Assembly (NCBI GenBank): GCA_023014485.1
Contig: JAJOZX010000089.1
Coordinates: 1,151,501 to 1,215,500, forward strand
Length of the DNA stretch: 64,000 nucleotides
DNA from: Bathynomus jamesi
Taxonomy: Eukaryota > Arthropoda > Malacostraca > Isopoda > Cirolanidae
Reading direction: 5' to 3'
In this document: piece after piece, positions 1-10,309 of the stretch
Position numbering within the stretch: position 1 is the stretch's first letter
Layout: each line of letters begins with the position of its first letter
The notes under the pieces: model-generated
What the model saw: only the letters and a program-made list of their open reading frames with translations
What the model was told of the DNA's origin: nothing
Database searches by the model: none
Program-made: the position numbers and the translations under genes

Positions 1-99
1 AAAAATCAACGGTATTGGAAGTGATCTGTGTTATCCATCTGCGTTTTATGGAATCTTGTCTCAACAAGGCAAAACGAACTTTCTATCGTGTCAATAATA

Positions 100-560
100 A
101 CACTCGTACTTTGTCAAAAATATTTTAGTACTTCCATTTTTCCCGGCTTTTTAGGCATTGCTAATGTACTTAAACTTTTGGATATTAATGTAGTATTTTC
201 ATATAACAATATTGTGAAAAATATCATAGTAAAAATAGCCCTATCAATAATTCAGGTATTATCTATAAAATTGGTTGTAAACAATGTGATTCCTTTTACA
301 TAGGTCACGGGAAAGGATTTGCACACACGTATAAAACAGCATCAATATTCTGTTAGAACAGGACAGTCGTCCAGTGCCCTTTTTGTCCATTTGTCAGAGT
401 TATCCCACTGTATTGATTGGAATATGCTTCAGTTTTATTCCACTCTAGCAACATTGTTAATAGAAATATTCTTGAGTCTGCCATTATCCAACTTACAAAT
501 AACTTCAACATAAGCAAAGTCTTTTTCAACTCGATCCTGTTGTTTTGAATTCCTTCAGAA
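100..560 (+). pseudogene. Penelope-like element, GIY-YIG endonuclease remnant
   Basis: Three short stretches in different frames join into one decayed C-terminal endonuclease of a Penelope-like retroelement. The first, around 190-245, reads FSYNNIVKN. The second, 257-315, reads YKIGCKQCDSFYIG, where a Cys pair precedes a YIG motif. The third, from about 319, reads HTRIKQHQYSVRTGQ and runs to ESAIIQ-like residues. GIY-YIG domains in this retroelement class show the same order: Cys-rich lead, GIY...YIG, R-x-x-x-H, then an E. At least two frameshifts (near 250 and 317) kill it. The reverse transcriptase lies outside the window to the left. A hammerhead-like motif follows about 400 bases downstream on the same strand, as in the second copy near 42.5 kb, which supports the call. 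Confidence 0.75.
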
Positions 561-841
561 CGATTTTAGATAAGAAGGTAGAACGCTAAATCTTTGGTAA
601 CTTGTATGCTACTCTAATAACTTTTATTTTTCAATTTATTTTTATAGACATCGAACCTTAAACAAGAAGGCAGAGTGCTAAAACCCGGGCAGATTTCCAG
701 TATAATTTGTATTTTTTTTTTTAATTATCTATAACATTGGTTGGAAAATTCATTTGATCTTGTGCTAAAAATCGGTAGTTTTCCTTACAAATTTGTATGT
801 TCCTCCCCAATCCTTTAATGTTTAATTTTTAATTTTTATTT

Positions 842-906
842 ATCCGTTATTATATATATATATTATATATATATATATATAATATATATATTATATATAT
901 ATTTTT
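842..906. repeat. (TA)n microsatellite
   Basis: Imperfect TA dinucleotide tract with short TATTAT interruptions, lying between the Penelope-like coding remnant and its hammerhead-like motif. Confidence 0.95.
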
Positions 907-952
907 CTGTAACCTATATATAGGCTGTAACTCTTTATGTACTTCAGTGTTC

Positions 953-984
953 CTGAGGATGTCATTAGACGAAAGCGCTTGAGC
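953..984 (+). ncRNA. hammerhead-ribozyme-like motif in Penelope-like 3' region
   Basis: The core reads CTGAGGA, then T, a stem GTC/GAC closed over an ATTA loop, then GAAA. This matches the hammerhead pattern CUGANGA, stem II, GAAA. Stem III and the cleavage-site bases are not clear. Penelope-like elements are known to carry hammerhead motifs in their terminal repeats, and this one lies on the same strand as, and about 400 bases beyond, the GIY-YIG remnant. Activity is not implied. Confidence 0.5.
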
Positions 985-1022
985 ACCATTCTGTGTTTCC
1001 TTTCTTCGTGTTTTATTCATCA

Positions 1023-1080
1023 TATATATATATATATGTGTGTGTGTGTGGTATATATATATATATATATATTATTATAT

Positions 1081-1122
<42 letters not shown>
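1023..1122. repeat. (TA)n/(TG)n compound microsatellite
   Basis: Runs of TA and TG dinucleotides, about 100 bases, directly after the Penelope-like 3' region. Confidence 0.95.
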
Positions 1123-1127
<5 letters not shown>

Positions 1128-1264
1128 GTGTAATGGCCATATTAAAAAAAGGGCATATATTTCGGCTCAACTACGACAAAGATATGAAACTACCATAATG
1201 ACTGAAAAATGAAAGAAACACTTTATTGGAGATGTTAAAATCACGAGTATATTTTATAGAATAC

Positions 1265-1925
1265 TTAGAGTAGCTGAAAATGATTACCAGTGAGAATTTT
1301 AACAGCAAATTCTCTTCCTTGATAAACTTCAGTTGGCTCCCGATATCTGCGGTCCTTCTTCAAACATTCTGCCACTGCTGGTCGTGGGTCATATTCTGAA
1401 ATGCTGCAACCAGTGAGTGACACAATCAAGCGTGCATTCATTGTCGACTCTTTCACGCTTCATCTTGTCATCATATATGGTATTGTGATGTGAAACAATT
1501 CGCTCTGTTTGCATATTGTGTGGAGGCAGTGTTACCATTGCTGGTAAGTCTTGTGCGCAGTTTTTGCCGTTGCGCAAGCTGGCAAAAGTCTCCTTAGTGT
1601 ATTTGACAGACCTGCACCAGTGCACCAGTATTACTTCCTGAAGGGAGAGGAGTTTCTAGGATGTTGGCAATATCTGTCCGTGCTTCACAGACCTGTTTGG
1701 CAAAGTCACCAGATTCCCCTGGAAACAATTCAGGAATGAGAACTGTGCTACTGTCTACAAACTGTTCACAAGTATCACTGGTAAGGAGACTTTTCATGTG
1801 AGTCATGACTCCTTGATCCGCTGCCAAACGCTCAGAAAGTAAGTTTTTTTTGCACTCAACCCAATTTCATGACGATTGGCTTCTTTATCACGCCGGCAAG
1901 TTGAAGTATACTTGTTTGTAGTCTT
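1265..1925 (-). pseudogene. hAT-like transposase C-terminus, frameshifted
   Basis: Read right to left, several frames contain protein-like text. Near 1925-1850 it is CRRDKEANRHEIGLSAKK, then after a slip in an A run it continues as LLSERLAADQGVMTHMKSLL and ends near 1594. Another frame (1551-1389) reads LPPHNMQTERIVSHHN, which resembles the hAT dimerisation motif (LP-x-SNA-x-x-ER-x-FS). Frames shift at least twice and stops interrupt. I infer a decayed hAT-superfamily transposase end. The weaker alternative is an unrelated host-derived pseudogene. No terminal repeats were found for it. Confidence 0.4.
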
Positions 1926-2019
1926 TCTTTGGGAAGATCCCTGAGCATCACCACCACCACTCTTACAATGTCAGCAGTCTTGTTTTCTCAAGGTACAGCT
2001 CCCTCTTCTCCTCTAGACA

Positions 2020-2285
2020 CTTCTCCTGTTGTCTAGAGGGCCTGGAGAGAGTTACAAGGAGTTAGAAAAATAAGAGGAGGCCTCAAGGACCTTTCGATCC
2101 ACTCGGGAGGTCCCTGTTATTAAACTAGTGAATTTTTAATTATTCTAGCAGGAGTAGAGTACTGGATAGAAAAGGTTGAAGAAAATACCTTGTTACGTTG
2201 ACCCTGGAAAAGTAGGCGAGGGAATTCTACAGGAAAGAGGAGAATGGGTAAACTAGCTTTATAATTACGCTATGCACACATAGAA
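2020..2285 (-). repeat. CR1-like LINE 3' tail, solo fragment
   Basis: Shares several blocks with the LINE tails at 7680-8060 (opposite strand) and 8455-8830 (same strand): GAGTTACAAGGAGTTA, TGGATAGAAAA, GGTTGAAGAAAATACCTTG and CCCTGGAAAAGTAG. No coding sequence accompanies it. It is a severely 5'-truncated LINE copy, with minus orientation inferred from the 8.5-kb copy. Confidence 0.75.
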
Positions 2286-2380
2286 GTTGTTCACTAGATA
2301 GCACCATTGTATAAACTAACATAATAATATATCAGGTTGTAACATAAATTCTGCTCGATTAGAAAACGGACGATAGATAA

Positions 2381-2834
2381 CACAGGTCAACAAAAAAAAA
2401 TTTTTTTTTCGTTGCCAAGGAAATTCGTACGAATTTAGGGTATTTTGGGGTTGCTGAATTCCAAAATGAAAGTAGTTTTTTCTGATTTGGCTCTAGTTCT
2501 TGAGATAATGAATACCCTCAATTAATAGGAAACGTAACCATAACGCGTGCATATGGGAAACTACCGGAACATTCTAGATGGTGAGACCGAATAAAATGCC
2601 ATTATGTATTTCATGTGTTTACTTTTGTATGATTTGAGACAATTTCAATGCGATTTGTAGTAGGCTCCGCCTGAAACTTAATTTTTTTGGCATTTTTACG
2701 TGTTCAATGGGTACCAATTATCTCATAAATTAGAGCCATCTAGCAAAACCGATGTCATATTCGGAATCAGCACCACAAAGTTACCCCAAAATCACTCTAA
2801 TCTGATTGGCAATAAAATGATGTGTTGACCAGTG
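2381..2834. mobile_element. MITE with ~130-bp inverted repeats, TAA target duplication
   Basis: The ends are CACAGGTCAACA and, inverted, CACTGGTCAACA. The inverted similarity runs about 130 bases inward (TTTTGGGGT..., GGCTCTA...GAGATAAT). TAA flanks both sides (2378-2380, 2835-2837), which fits PIF/Harbinger-type 3-bp TWA duplications; a TA-duplicating family is the alternative. There is no coding capacity. It interrupts the left arm of the mariner and is therefore younger. Confidence 0.75.
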
Positions 2835-3068
2835 TAATAGAATAACCTCAAGATAATGTGAAATAGTTTTAGAAATGTTTGCAAAACACGCCGCGACAGG
2901 TCGCACAGGTTTTATCACGATACAGAATGATACAGAATGACTTAGTTTTAGTGTAGGCGCTTAGGCTGGTTATAGGATTAGCGTGTAGGATTAGGCTAAT
3001 GATATTTTCTCTGCTGTTTTTCATACAGTTACCAACGCCACTCCTACGATATTACAGTAATTGAAAAC

Positions 3069-4087
3069 ATGGAGCTCACGAAAGAGCATATTCGACATGT
3101 GATGCTGTATGAGTTCCGTAAAGGATCTAACGCTATAATGAATCCACAAGAAACATTCAGAGAGTTTATGGAAATGATATTGTGAGCGAATGGATGTGTA
3201 GGAGATGGTTTGAGAAGTTTAGAAATGGAGACTTCAGTCTGAAAGATTATAATTATCACGAACAGGACGACCAATGAGTTAGATGAAGAGTTGCTGAAAG
3301 CAACAGTGGAGGAAAACCCAACGGTAACTGTAAGAGAACTTGGCCTGTAACTTTGGCGTTAGCCATATGACCATTCATCGTTATTGAAGCTGTTAGGAAA
3401 AGTAGTGAAGGTTGGAAATGGGTTCCGCATGATTTGTCACAAGTGACTCTTCAACATCGAATCGATATTTGCACATCACTGTATTCTCGTCAACTGCAGG
3501 CACCGTTTTTGAATCGGATCGTCACTGGGGATGAAATGGGTCCTATACAATATTAAGCATCGACATCAGTGGCTTAGCCGTGAAACCAAGCCTGAACCTC
3601 AGCCAAGGAATGGACCCCATCCAAAGAAATTTTGCTATGCGTTTGGTGGGATATGCAAGAATTATTATTTTGAGCTTCTGCCAGATAACCAAACAGTCAC
3701 AGCTGAAGTCTACCTGCCAACAACTCCAACGATTGAAGATGGCATTACAAGGAAACCGTCCTGCATAATTTAATCGCAGAGGTGTTTTTTCCACCAGGAT
3801 AACGCGCCCTCACACTGCTCGAATCACCACTGCCCAATTGGAGGCATTTGGTTGGGAAAAAATGCCTCATCCACATTATTCTCCAGACATCGTACCTTCC
3901 GACTACCTTTATTCAGAAGTCTGCAACACCACCTAGATGGACAAAAGTTGCAATCCAGGAAGCTATCGAAAACGAAGTGATCGCTTTTTTAACTCGAAAC
4001 CAAGGATTTCTTCGAACGTGGCACAAAAAAACTTTTCTACAGGTGGGAGAGGTTATAGAAAAAGAAGGGAATTATATTGATGATTAA
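3069..4087 (+). pseudogene. mariner-family transposase, multiply frameshifted
   Basis: The start ATG at 3069 gives MELTKEHIRHVMLYEFRKG, the usual opening of arthropod mariner transposases. It is followed by an EWMCRRWFEKFRNGDFSLKD-like helix-turn-helix region, LKATVEENPTVTVRELG, ATSLYSRQ-like text, VTGDE (first catalytic aspartate), and FHQDNAPSHCS (second aspartate). YSPDIVPSDY carries the third. The family cuts and pastes DNA through a DDE/D catalytic triad. Normal length is about 345 residues; the span fits. At least four frameshifts and several stops make it non-functional. Confidence 0.85.
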
Positions 4088-4687
4088 TTTGTCATTATGT
4101 CGTTTAATTTTTGTTGTGAATAACTAAAAATTCGAGCAATTTTGTCTTATAAGTCTTTAATTTTTGTTCTGAATGAACTAAAAATCGAGCAGAATATATG
4201 CTATAACCTAATATTTGTGCTGATCGTACATGTGTGAACTTGTTTTTTTGTAATTGGCTGTCTGTCATGTGTATGTGTCTGTCAACTCTGAATATCGCCG
4301 AATTTCAACTTGGGTCTCCCCCTGTGAAAGGTGTTTGTGTGGCAAGTGATATATTGAGTCGTTCGTACTTCGCGATGTTATGCTCCACGAGAGTAGAAAA
4401 AATCTCTCTCCAGCGAGGAATGAAGAGGGAGAGGGAGAGAGAGGAGATTAACTGGTTAGTTTCGATTCCTGAAAATTCGGACATGGAATTGACATGTGGC
4501 TTGTTTTGAAGTTGGAATTGGAATTAGAATTGATTCTTTAGAAATAGAAACTACCCATTTGTAGTTCATGTGAGAATTTTCTGGATTATACCGTCGTCTT
4601 TCGAGTTTCAGTACAAATAAAATTGGCACGTGCCACATTGTGCTAACAGATGCCAATAAATTGGTGACATCACACTAGTTCGTTATG

Positions 4688-4694
4688 GATGATG

Positions 4695-4742
<48 letters not shown>
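4688..4742. repeat. (CT)n microsatellite
   Basis: Nearly pure CT dinucleotides just upstream of the 5' region of the plus-strand CR1-like LINE. Confidence 0.95.
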
Positions 4743-4882
4743 AGCAGTTAGTCCTCCTCCAACAGTAGTTCATCCTGCCCCCACCCCAGCAGATAGTCCT
4801 GTCTCCCTTCGGCAGTCAGTCCTCCGCCAGTAGTTGATTCAACTGCTTCGGGAAACGACTCAGGCCACTTAGGAGAAATAAC

Positions 4883-7672
4883 AACTTAAAATCTCTCAAA
4901 ACTGTACTCTTCAATGCTAGGTCAATTAGAAACAAACTAATGGAATTTATAGCGCTAGTCAAAACTGAGAACTTTGATAGCGTAGGAATAACGGAATCCT
5001 GGATTTATTCTGAATCAAGGGATTTTGTAGGAGAATTTGCAATGGTAAGTTACAAAATGTTTCACGAAGATAGGAACGGAAGGGAAGGCGGCGGTGTACT
5101 TTTATATGTTCGTGACTTCCTGCACCCGGTAGACAGTAATATCGTATCTGCTCATGAAATGTTGGGAATTGATCTAAACCTAAGTAATAAAATCGTGCAT
5201 CTACTTCTAGTATATAGGCCACCTCACTCCCAGTGATAAGGATACAAACTTATATAACCAATTTAGTAGAATAGTGAATAAGATCAGCATGATTTTTGGT
5301 GATTTTAATTGTGGTAATATAAATTGGGAAAACAAAACAGCTGATGCTGAGTGCTCAAGACTGTTGGAATTTGCCGATGATAATTTATTAAGTCAATGGG
5401 TTGACGGTCCTACAAGGGGTAACAGTAAACTTGACCTCATATTCACGAACGAAGATGACCTAGTCTCTAACCTGACTATTGGTGAAAATTTGAGCAACAG
5501 CGATCATAATTTGATTAGGTTTGACCTCAGGGTTCCAGTTAATAAGCGCGAAAAGACTCGTGAAAGACTGGATTTCTCCAGAGCAAAATTTGAAAGCTTC
5601 CGAAGTAGTTTAGACACACTTGAAGTTCTAATAAGTGAGGATGTTAATGTCACCTGAAGTTCTAATAAGTGAAAATGTCAGTGTCACCTGGAGCTCATAT
5701 AGGGATCAATTTAGAATATTACAGAACACTTTTATACCCACTAAAATAGTTCCTTGTCAACAAAGTCGCCGAAATGGTTTAACAACGAAATTAGCAATGC
5801 TATTACGGGAAGAAATAGAGCCTACAAACTACTTAAGTCACATTTCAACCAGACTAATTCAGAAAACTATATAAACCTACGTAAGAGGGTTAAGTCCTTA
5901 ATTAGATCAGCCAAACGTCATGAAGAAGCTAGAGTTGCCTCACTCTGTAAAGTTAACCCTAAAGAATTTTTTGCCCATGTTAATAGCAGAAAGCCAATTA
6001 AAAATTCTGTAGGCCCCCTAAAAGATAGAAATGGCGTACTGAAATTCGGTGATAAAGATATAGCTAATACATTAAACGAGTTATTCGTTACAGTCTTCAC
6101 GGAGGAAGACTCAATTGAAGTGCCAAGTCCTCGGATTACATATGACGGTGACCATCCCGTAGAGACCATAAGTTTTACGAGAAATGAGGTACAGCAATTA
6201 ATTGATAAGATGAATAAATACAAATCACCTGGTCCCGACTTATTTCTTCCAAGGGTATTAAAAGAGGTTAGCCACAATGTTGTTGACGACTTAGTAACCA
6301 TATTCAAACAATTAATCGAATTTGGGAAAGTTCCAACCGACTGGAAGTTAGCAAATGTAACACCAATCTTTAAAAAGGGTGATAAGGAAAATCCTTGTAA
6401 TTACCGCCCGATCAGTTTACCAACAATTTCGGCAAACTGTTGGAATCCATCATTACAAAACGTATTGTGTATCACCTTGAATCTAACAATCTAATTTTTT
6501 ATTCTCAACATGGATTTAGGTGACATAGATCCTGTCTGACAAACCTGTTAGAGTTTTTCCATAATATGCATACACTGTACGATGCAAGTAGAGCAATAGA
6601 TATAGTGTATCTCGACTTTCAAAAAGCCTTTGACAAAGTCCCTCACGCGAGATTGATGGCTAAAATCAGAGGACTAGGAATCACCGGGCTCGTTTCCAAC
6701 TGGATTGAGGATTGGCTAAAAGATAGAAAGCAGAGAGTGGTAATAAATGGAGTGGCTTCGGAGTGGGCGCCCGTCACCAGTGGTGTCCCACAGGGTTCCG
6801 TTCTGGGTCCTTTACTTTTTATCATATATATTAATGATATAGACGTCGGGTTTCTAAGTACAATCTCCAAATTTGCAGACGATACGAAATTAGGAAGTAG
6901 TGTAGGTACTGAGGAGGGCGTAAGAACGCTTCAGAATGATCTTGACAGGTTGGGCGAATGGTCTGCTACTTGCAGATGCCATTCAACTTGGACAAATGTA
7001 AGGTAATACACATAGTTATAAAAACCCGAAGACCGATTACTCTTTCTTGGAATGGAACTTGACTGAGACCGATCTAGAGAAAGACTTAGGAGTCTATATC
7101 AGCAATGATCTGAAACCGTCGAAGCACTGTGCAGAAGTCGAAAAGAGGGCCTTAAAAATATTAGGTTATATTAAAAGACAGTTCCAGTTTCGGAACAAGG
7201 AGACTGTAATGTCTCTTTATAATTCACTAGTCAGAACTCAACTGGAATACTGGTCGCAGTTTTGGTCTCCATCCCTCAGGAAGGATCTAGAAAGGTTAGA
7301 AAGGGTACAAGCAAGGGCTGCAAAACTGATCCCTTCAATGAGAATGCAAAACTGCCAACGGAGATTGGAGCGCCTAAATCTGTTTACCTTAGAGACGAGG
7401 AGGTTGCGCGGTTGGCTTATTCAAGTCTTCAAGATGCTCAAAGGAATAGACAGGGTAGATTACAGAAACTTATTCTCACTTAATGCGAATCCTACAAGAA
7501 ATAATGGGTTTAAACTGGAACTAAAGACATTTTGACCTCTGTCTGCGGCAATTTCTTTCCCTATAAAATAGTTAATATCTTGAACCAACTCCCCTCAGAG
7601 GTTGTTTCCAGCCAAAATGTAAATGTGTTTAAAAATAGGCTAGACAAAGTGCTGAATACTCTCATGGTTTAA
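4883..7672 (+). pseudogene. CR1-like non-LTR retrotransposon ORF2 (endonuclease-reverse transcriptase), LINE A
   Basis: The polyprotein copies LINE RNA into a nicked target. The endonuclease starts at LKSLKTVLFNARSIRNKLME (4886 on), with TESWI and VYRPPH motifs and SDHNLIRFDLRV near 5495. The reverse transcriptase follows: [51 protein letters not shown], then the catalytic FADDTKLG (about 6874). The C-terminal thumb region holds RNKETVMSLYNSLVRTQLEY. It ends with a recognisable NVFKNRLDKVLNTLMV before TAA at 7670. Frameshifts lie near 5240, 5650, 6490, 7005 and 7535. The one near 5650 is a 34-bp tandem duplication. Clade placement in CR1/jockey comes from motifs only. Confidence 0.9.
5618..5685 (+). 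repeat. 34-bp tandem duplication inside LINE A
   Basis: Two adjacent 34-base copies share TGAAGTTCTAATAAGTGA and differ at about five positions. Thirty-four is not a multiple of three, so the second copy shifts the endonuclease frame. This explains the break between the two long open stretches at this point. Confidence 0.85.
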
Positions 7673-7996
7673 GACTAAAACATAACGTAACGCTGCAGGA
7701 GTTCGCTTGCATGGTGTCTCTGTGGGCATGCTAATTGTAGAGCTTTTTTATATATTCTCCACTTTCCTATAAAATTTCCTTGGCTACTTTTCCGTGGGTC
7801 AAGGTATTTTCTTCAACCTTTTACCGTACCTACCTCTGGGAGGGAGCGGAGGGTGGGGAGAGAGCTTTATACTTTTCTATCCAGTTTTCTACTACTGCTA
7901 GAGTAGTTGAAAGAAAAATAAACTTGTTTAATAACAGGAACCTCCCAAAGTGGACCGGAAGGTCTTTGAGGCTTCCTCTTGTCCTTGTAACTCTCT

Positions 7997-8049
<53 letters not shown>

Positions 8050-8050
8050 A
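7673..8050 (+). repeat. LINE A 3' untranslated tail ending in (CT)n
   Basis: Non-coding tail after the LINE A stop, sharing CTCTGGGAGGGAGCGGAGG-like and ACTTTTCTATCCAGTTTTCT blocks with the inverted tails at 8455-8830 and 2020-2285. It ends in a CT microsatellite (about 7990-8046). All copies of this LINE tail end at CT/GA repeats, so the microsatellite appears to be part of the 3' terminus. Confidence 0.75.
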
Positions 8051-8454
8051 CATACATTACTTGAAGGAGCCCTTCTGCATGGATTCAATATCCAAGTAGT
8101 CCGTGCTCATTTCAGAGGAAACCCCTAAAGATCAAGATAATCTGTTCGCTGTAACGAAAATTAAGATTAATTTTTATTCTTGGATAAAAATTTGCAGATT
8201 TCAGAGAATAATATATATATATATACACAAGTAACACAGCAGAGTTTGGGAGTGTTGTCTCCAAAGGGCAAGAATTTTGGCTTTCCTTTTTGGCAGAGGG
8301 GATAGTATTAACTTAAAAAATTTGAGGTGAGAATTCACATAAAAGAAAATAGCGTTGATATTGGGTGTAAGTCTGAAAAGTATTCTGAAACATCTTTTCT
8401 TATTCTTTTTCCAACTTTATTATACCTCTTCTTTCAACAATTTTATTGTCAGCA
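8051..8454. other. spacer between two convergent LINE tails
   Basis: AT-rich DNA with a short TA tract near 8211-8224. No coding or repeat identity recognised. Confidence 0.5.
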
Positions 8455-8976
8455 GTGCCTACCGAGAGAGAGAGAGAGTTACAAGGAGTTACAAGGAAAA
8501 GAAGTACCTCAAAAGGCCTTGCGGCCCATACCGAGGAGGTACCAATGGCAACGGGTGCCAGGGAAAATTTTGTAAAAGTTTATTTTTCTTTCAACTATCC
8601 TAGCAGTAGTAGAAAACTGGATAGAAAAGTAGAAGGCTCTCTCCCCACCCTTCGCTCCCTCCCTGCCAGAGGCAGGTACGGAAAAGGTTGAAGAAAATAC
8701 CTTGACCCTGGAAAAGTAGCCAAGGAAATTTTACAGGAAAGTGGAATATATAAATAGCTCTATATTTAGCTTGCTCACAGAGACCGAGCAAGTGAACTCC
8801 TGCAGAGTTTTCTGAGGTTTTAATCTTAAACTATGAGTGTGTTCAGTACTTTGTCTAGCCTATTTTTAAACAGATTTACACTTTGACTGGAAACAACCTC
8901 TGAGGGAAGTTGGTTCCAGATATTAACTATTTTATAGGAAAAGAAAAAGAAATTTCCGCAGACTGAGGTCCTAAAT
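8455..8976 (-). repeat. LINE A-type 3' end, minus strand
   Basis: From 8976 leftward the strand encodes FRTSVCGN, IVNI-NQLPSEVVSSQS and LFKNRLDKVLNTLIV, the C-terminus seen at the end of LINE A. The shared non-coding tail follows down to a GA tract at 8463-8480. It joins directly to the end of another LINE lineage (next entry), so the two form a chimeric 3' end. Confidence 0.75.
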
Positions 8977-8979
8977 GTC

Positions 8980-10146
8980 TTTACACACTCAAATAGTGTG
9001 CAAGATTTCGTCTAACCTTTTCTTGAACTGATCCACAGAGGAACTGTTCCAACTTCCGAAGGTAACCTGTTCCATGTGTCACAGATCTTATACGTAACGT
9101 AATTCCCACACACACTAGTCCTAAACCGTTTCAAATCCAACTTCCAACCATTGTTGCGAGTTGGGTTATCATTTAAACTAAACATACTTCTAAAATCGAC
9201 ATCGTTGAACCCTCGTAAGAGCTTGAAAACCTCGATCAGTTGACCGCGCAGCCTCCGAGTTTCAAGCGAAAACAAGTTCAGGGCGCGTAACCGTCGATTG
9301 TAGCCCATATGCCTAACGGAAGGGATCAACTTTGTGGCCCTCGCCTGCACTCGCTCCAGCCTCTCAATATCTTTCCTGAGGGTGGGCGACCAGAACTGCA
9401 CAGCATACTCCAGGTACGGCCGAACAAGGGAATTGTACAGTGAGAGCACAATCTCCTTGTTCCGAAACTGAAATTGCCTCCTGATATAACCCAATAGTTT
9501 CTGGCTTTCTTTTCCACCTCTACGCACTGTTTCGTAAACTTAAGGTCGCTGCTAATTAGCACACCAAGTCCTTTTCTAAATCAGTCACCTCGATATTACT
9601 GCCCAACATCGAGTAGTCCGACTTGGGATTGGCGTAGCCAATGTGCATCACTTTGCATTTACCCAAGTTAAACAGCATTTGCCATTTTTCGGACCACTCT
9701 CCTATCCTACCTAGGTCCGCACGCAGTTCCTCGATCGCTTCGGGCGTCCCAACATTGGCCCCAAGCTTGGTGTCATCAGCGAATTTGGCGATCCGACTGA
9801 CGATGCCACCGTCGATATCATTTATGTAAATGGTAAACAACAGTGGCCCCAAAACGGAACCCTGAGGAACCCCACTAGTGACCGAGGCCCAACCCGAACT
9901 AGCCCCTTTAATTACCACCCTCTGCCGCCTATTCCTCAGCCAGTTTTCAATCCACCTACCTATTTCCCCACCGATACCCAGCGCGCGCACTTTCGCCATT
10001 AGCCGGCGGTGAGGTACCTTATCAAAGGCTTTCTGAAAGTCGAGATAAAGTATATCAATCGCCCTACTCTTATCGTACTCACTCAACATGACGTGGAAAA
10101 ACTCGAGCAAGTTGGTGAGACACGACCTATGCTGTCTAAACCCATG
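8980..10146 (-). pseudogene. CR1-like LINE reverse transcriptase, 5'-truncated, LINE B
   Basis: A reverse transcriptase C-terminal half with [41 protein letters not shown] and the catalytic [12 protein letters not shown], followed by GYIRRQFQFRNKEIVLSLYN and LERVQARATKLIPSV. It ends near YKICDTWNRLPSEVG. The sequence is clearly related to LINE A but GC-richer at third positions, so it is a different subfamily. One frameshift separates 9556-10110 from 9012-9527. The 5' end is cut at a GA tract (10147 on). The copy ends in a short 28-base bridge to the LINE A-type tail. Confidence 0.9.
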
Positions 10147-10174
10147 TTGAGAGAGAGAGAGAGAGAGAGAGAGC
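10147..10174. repeat. (GA)n microsatellite
   Basis: GA dinucleotides exactly at the 5' truncation point of LINE B. Confidence 0.9.
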
Positions 10175-10230
10175 TTTCATATACTACACTCCTACTTTTC
10201 TTGAATATTTTCAACATAGATACTGAAAAA

Positions 10231-10307
10231 GGCCGGCCGCACACAGGATCGTCTTACGACTCACGACTCACGACTTGAGTCGTCAGTCGTGAGTCGCATG
10301 CGGCCGG
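10231..10307. repeat. short GC-rich palindrome with repeated CGACT units
   Basis: The ends GGCCGGCCGCA and TGCGGCCGG are inverted. The interior repeats ACGACTC on one side and GAGTCGT on the other, so nearly the whole 77 bases can fold. It has no coding capacity. It may be a miniature inverted-repeat element; no target duplication is evident. Confidence 0.6.
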
Positions 10308-10309
10308 TT

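Larger units (their letters stand above)
2332..4211 (+). mobile_element. mariner transposon with terminal inverted repeats, interrupted by a MITE
   Basis: The left end TCAGGTTGTAACATAAATTC and the inverted right end TTAGGTTATAGCATATATTC match over roughly 35 bases and share TCTGCTCGATT. Both ends abut TA (2330-2331 and 4212-4213), the mariner/Tc target duplication. Removing the 454-bp MITE near the left end and its TAA duplicate gives about 1.42 kb, the usual length of a mariner. The internal gene is a broken mariner transposase. Confidence 0.85.
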
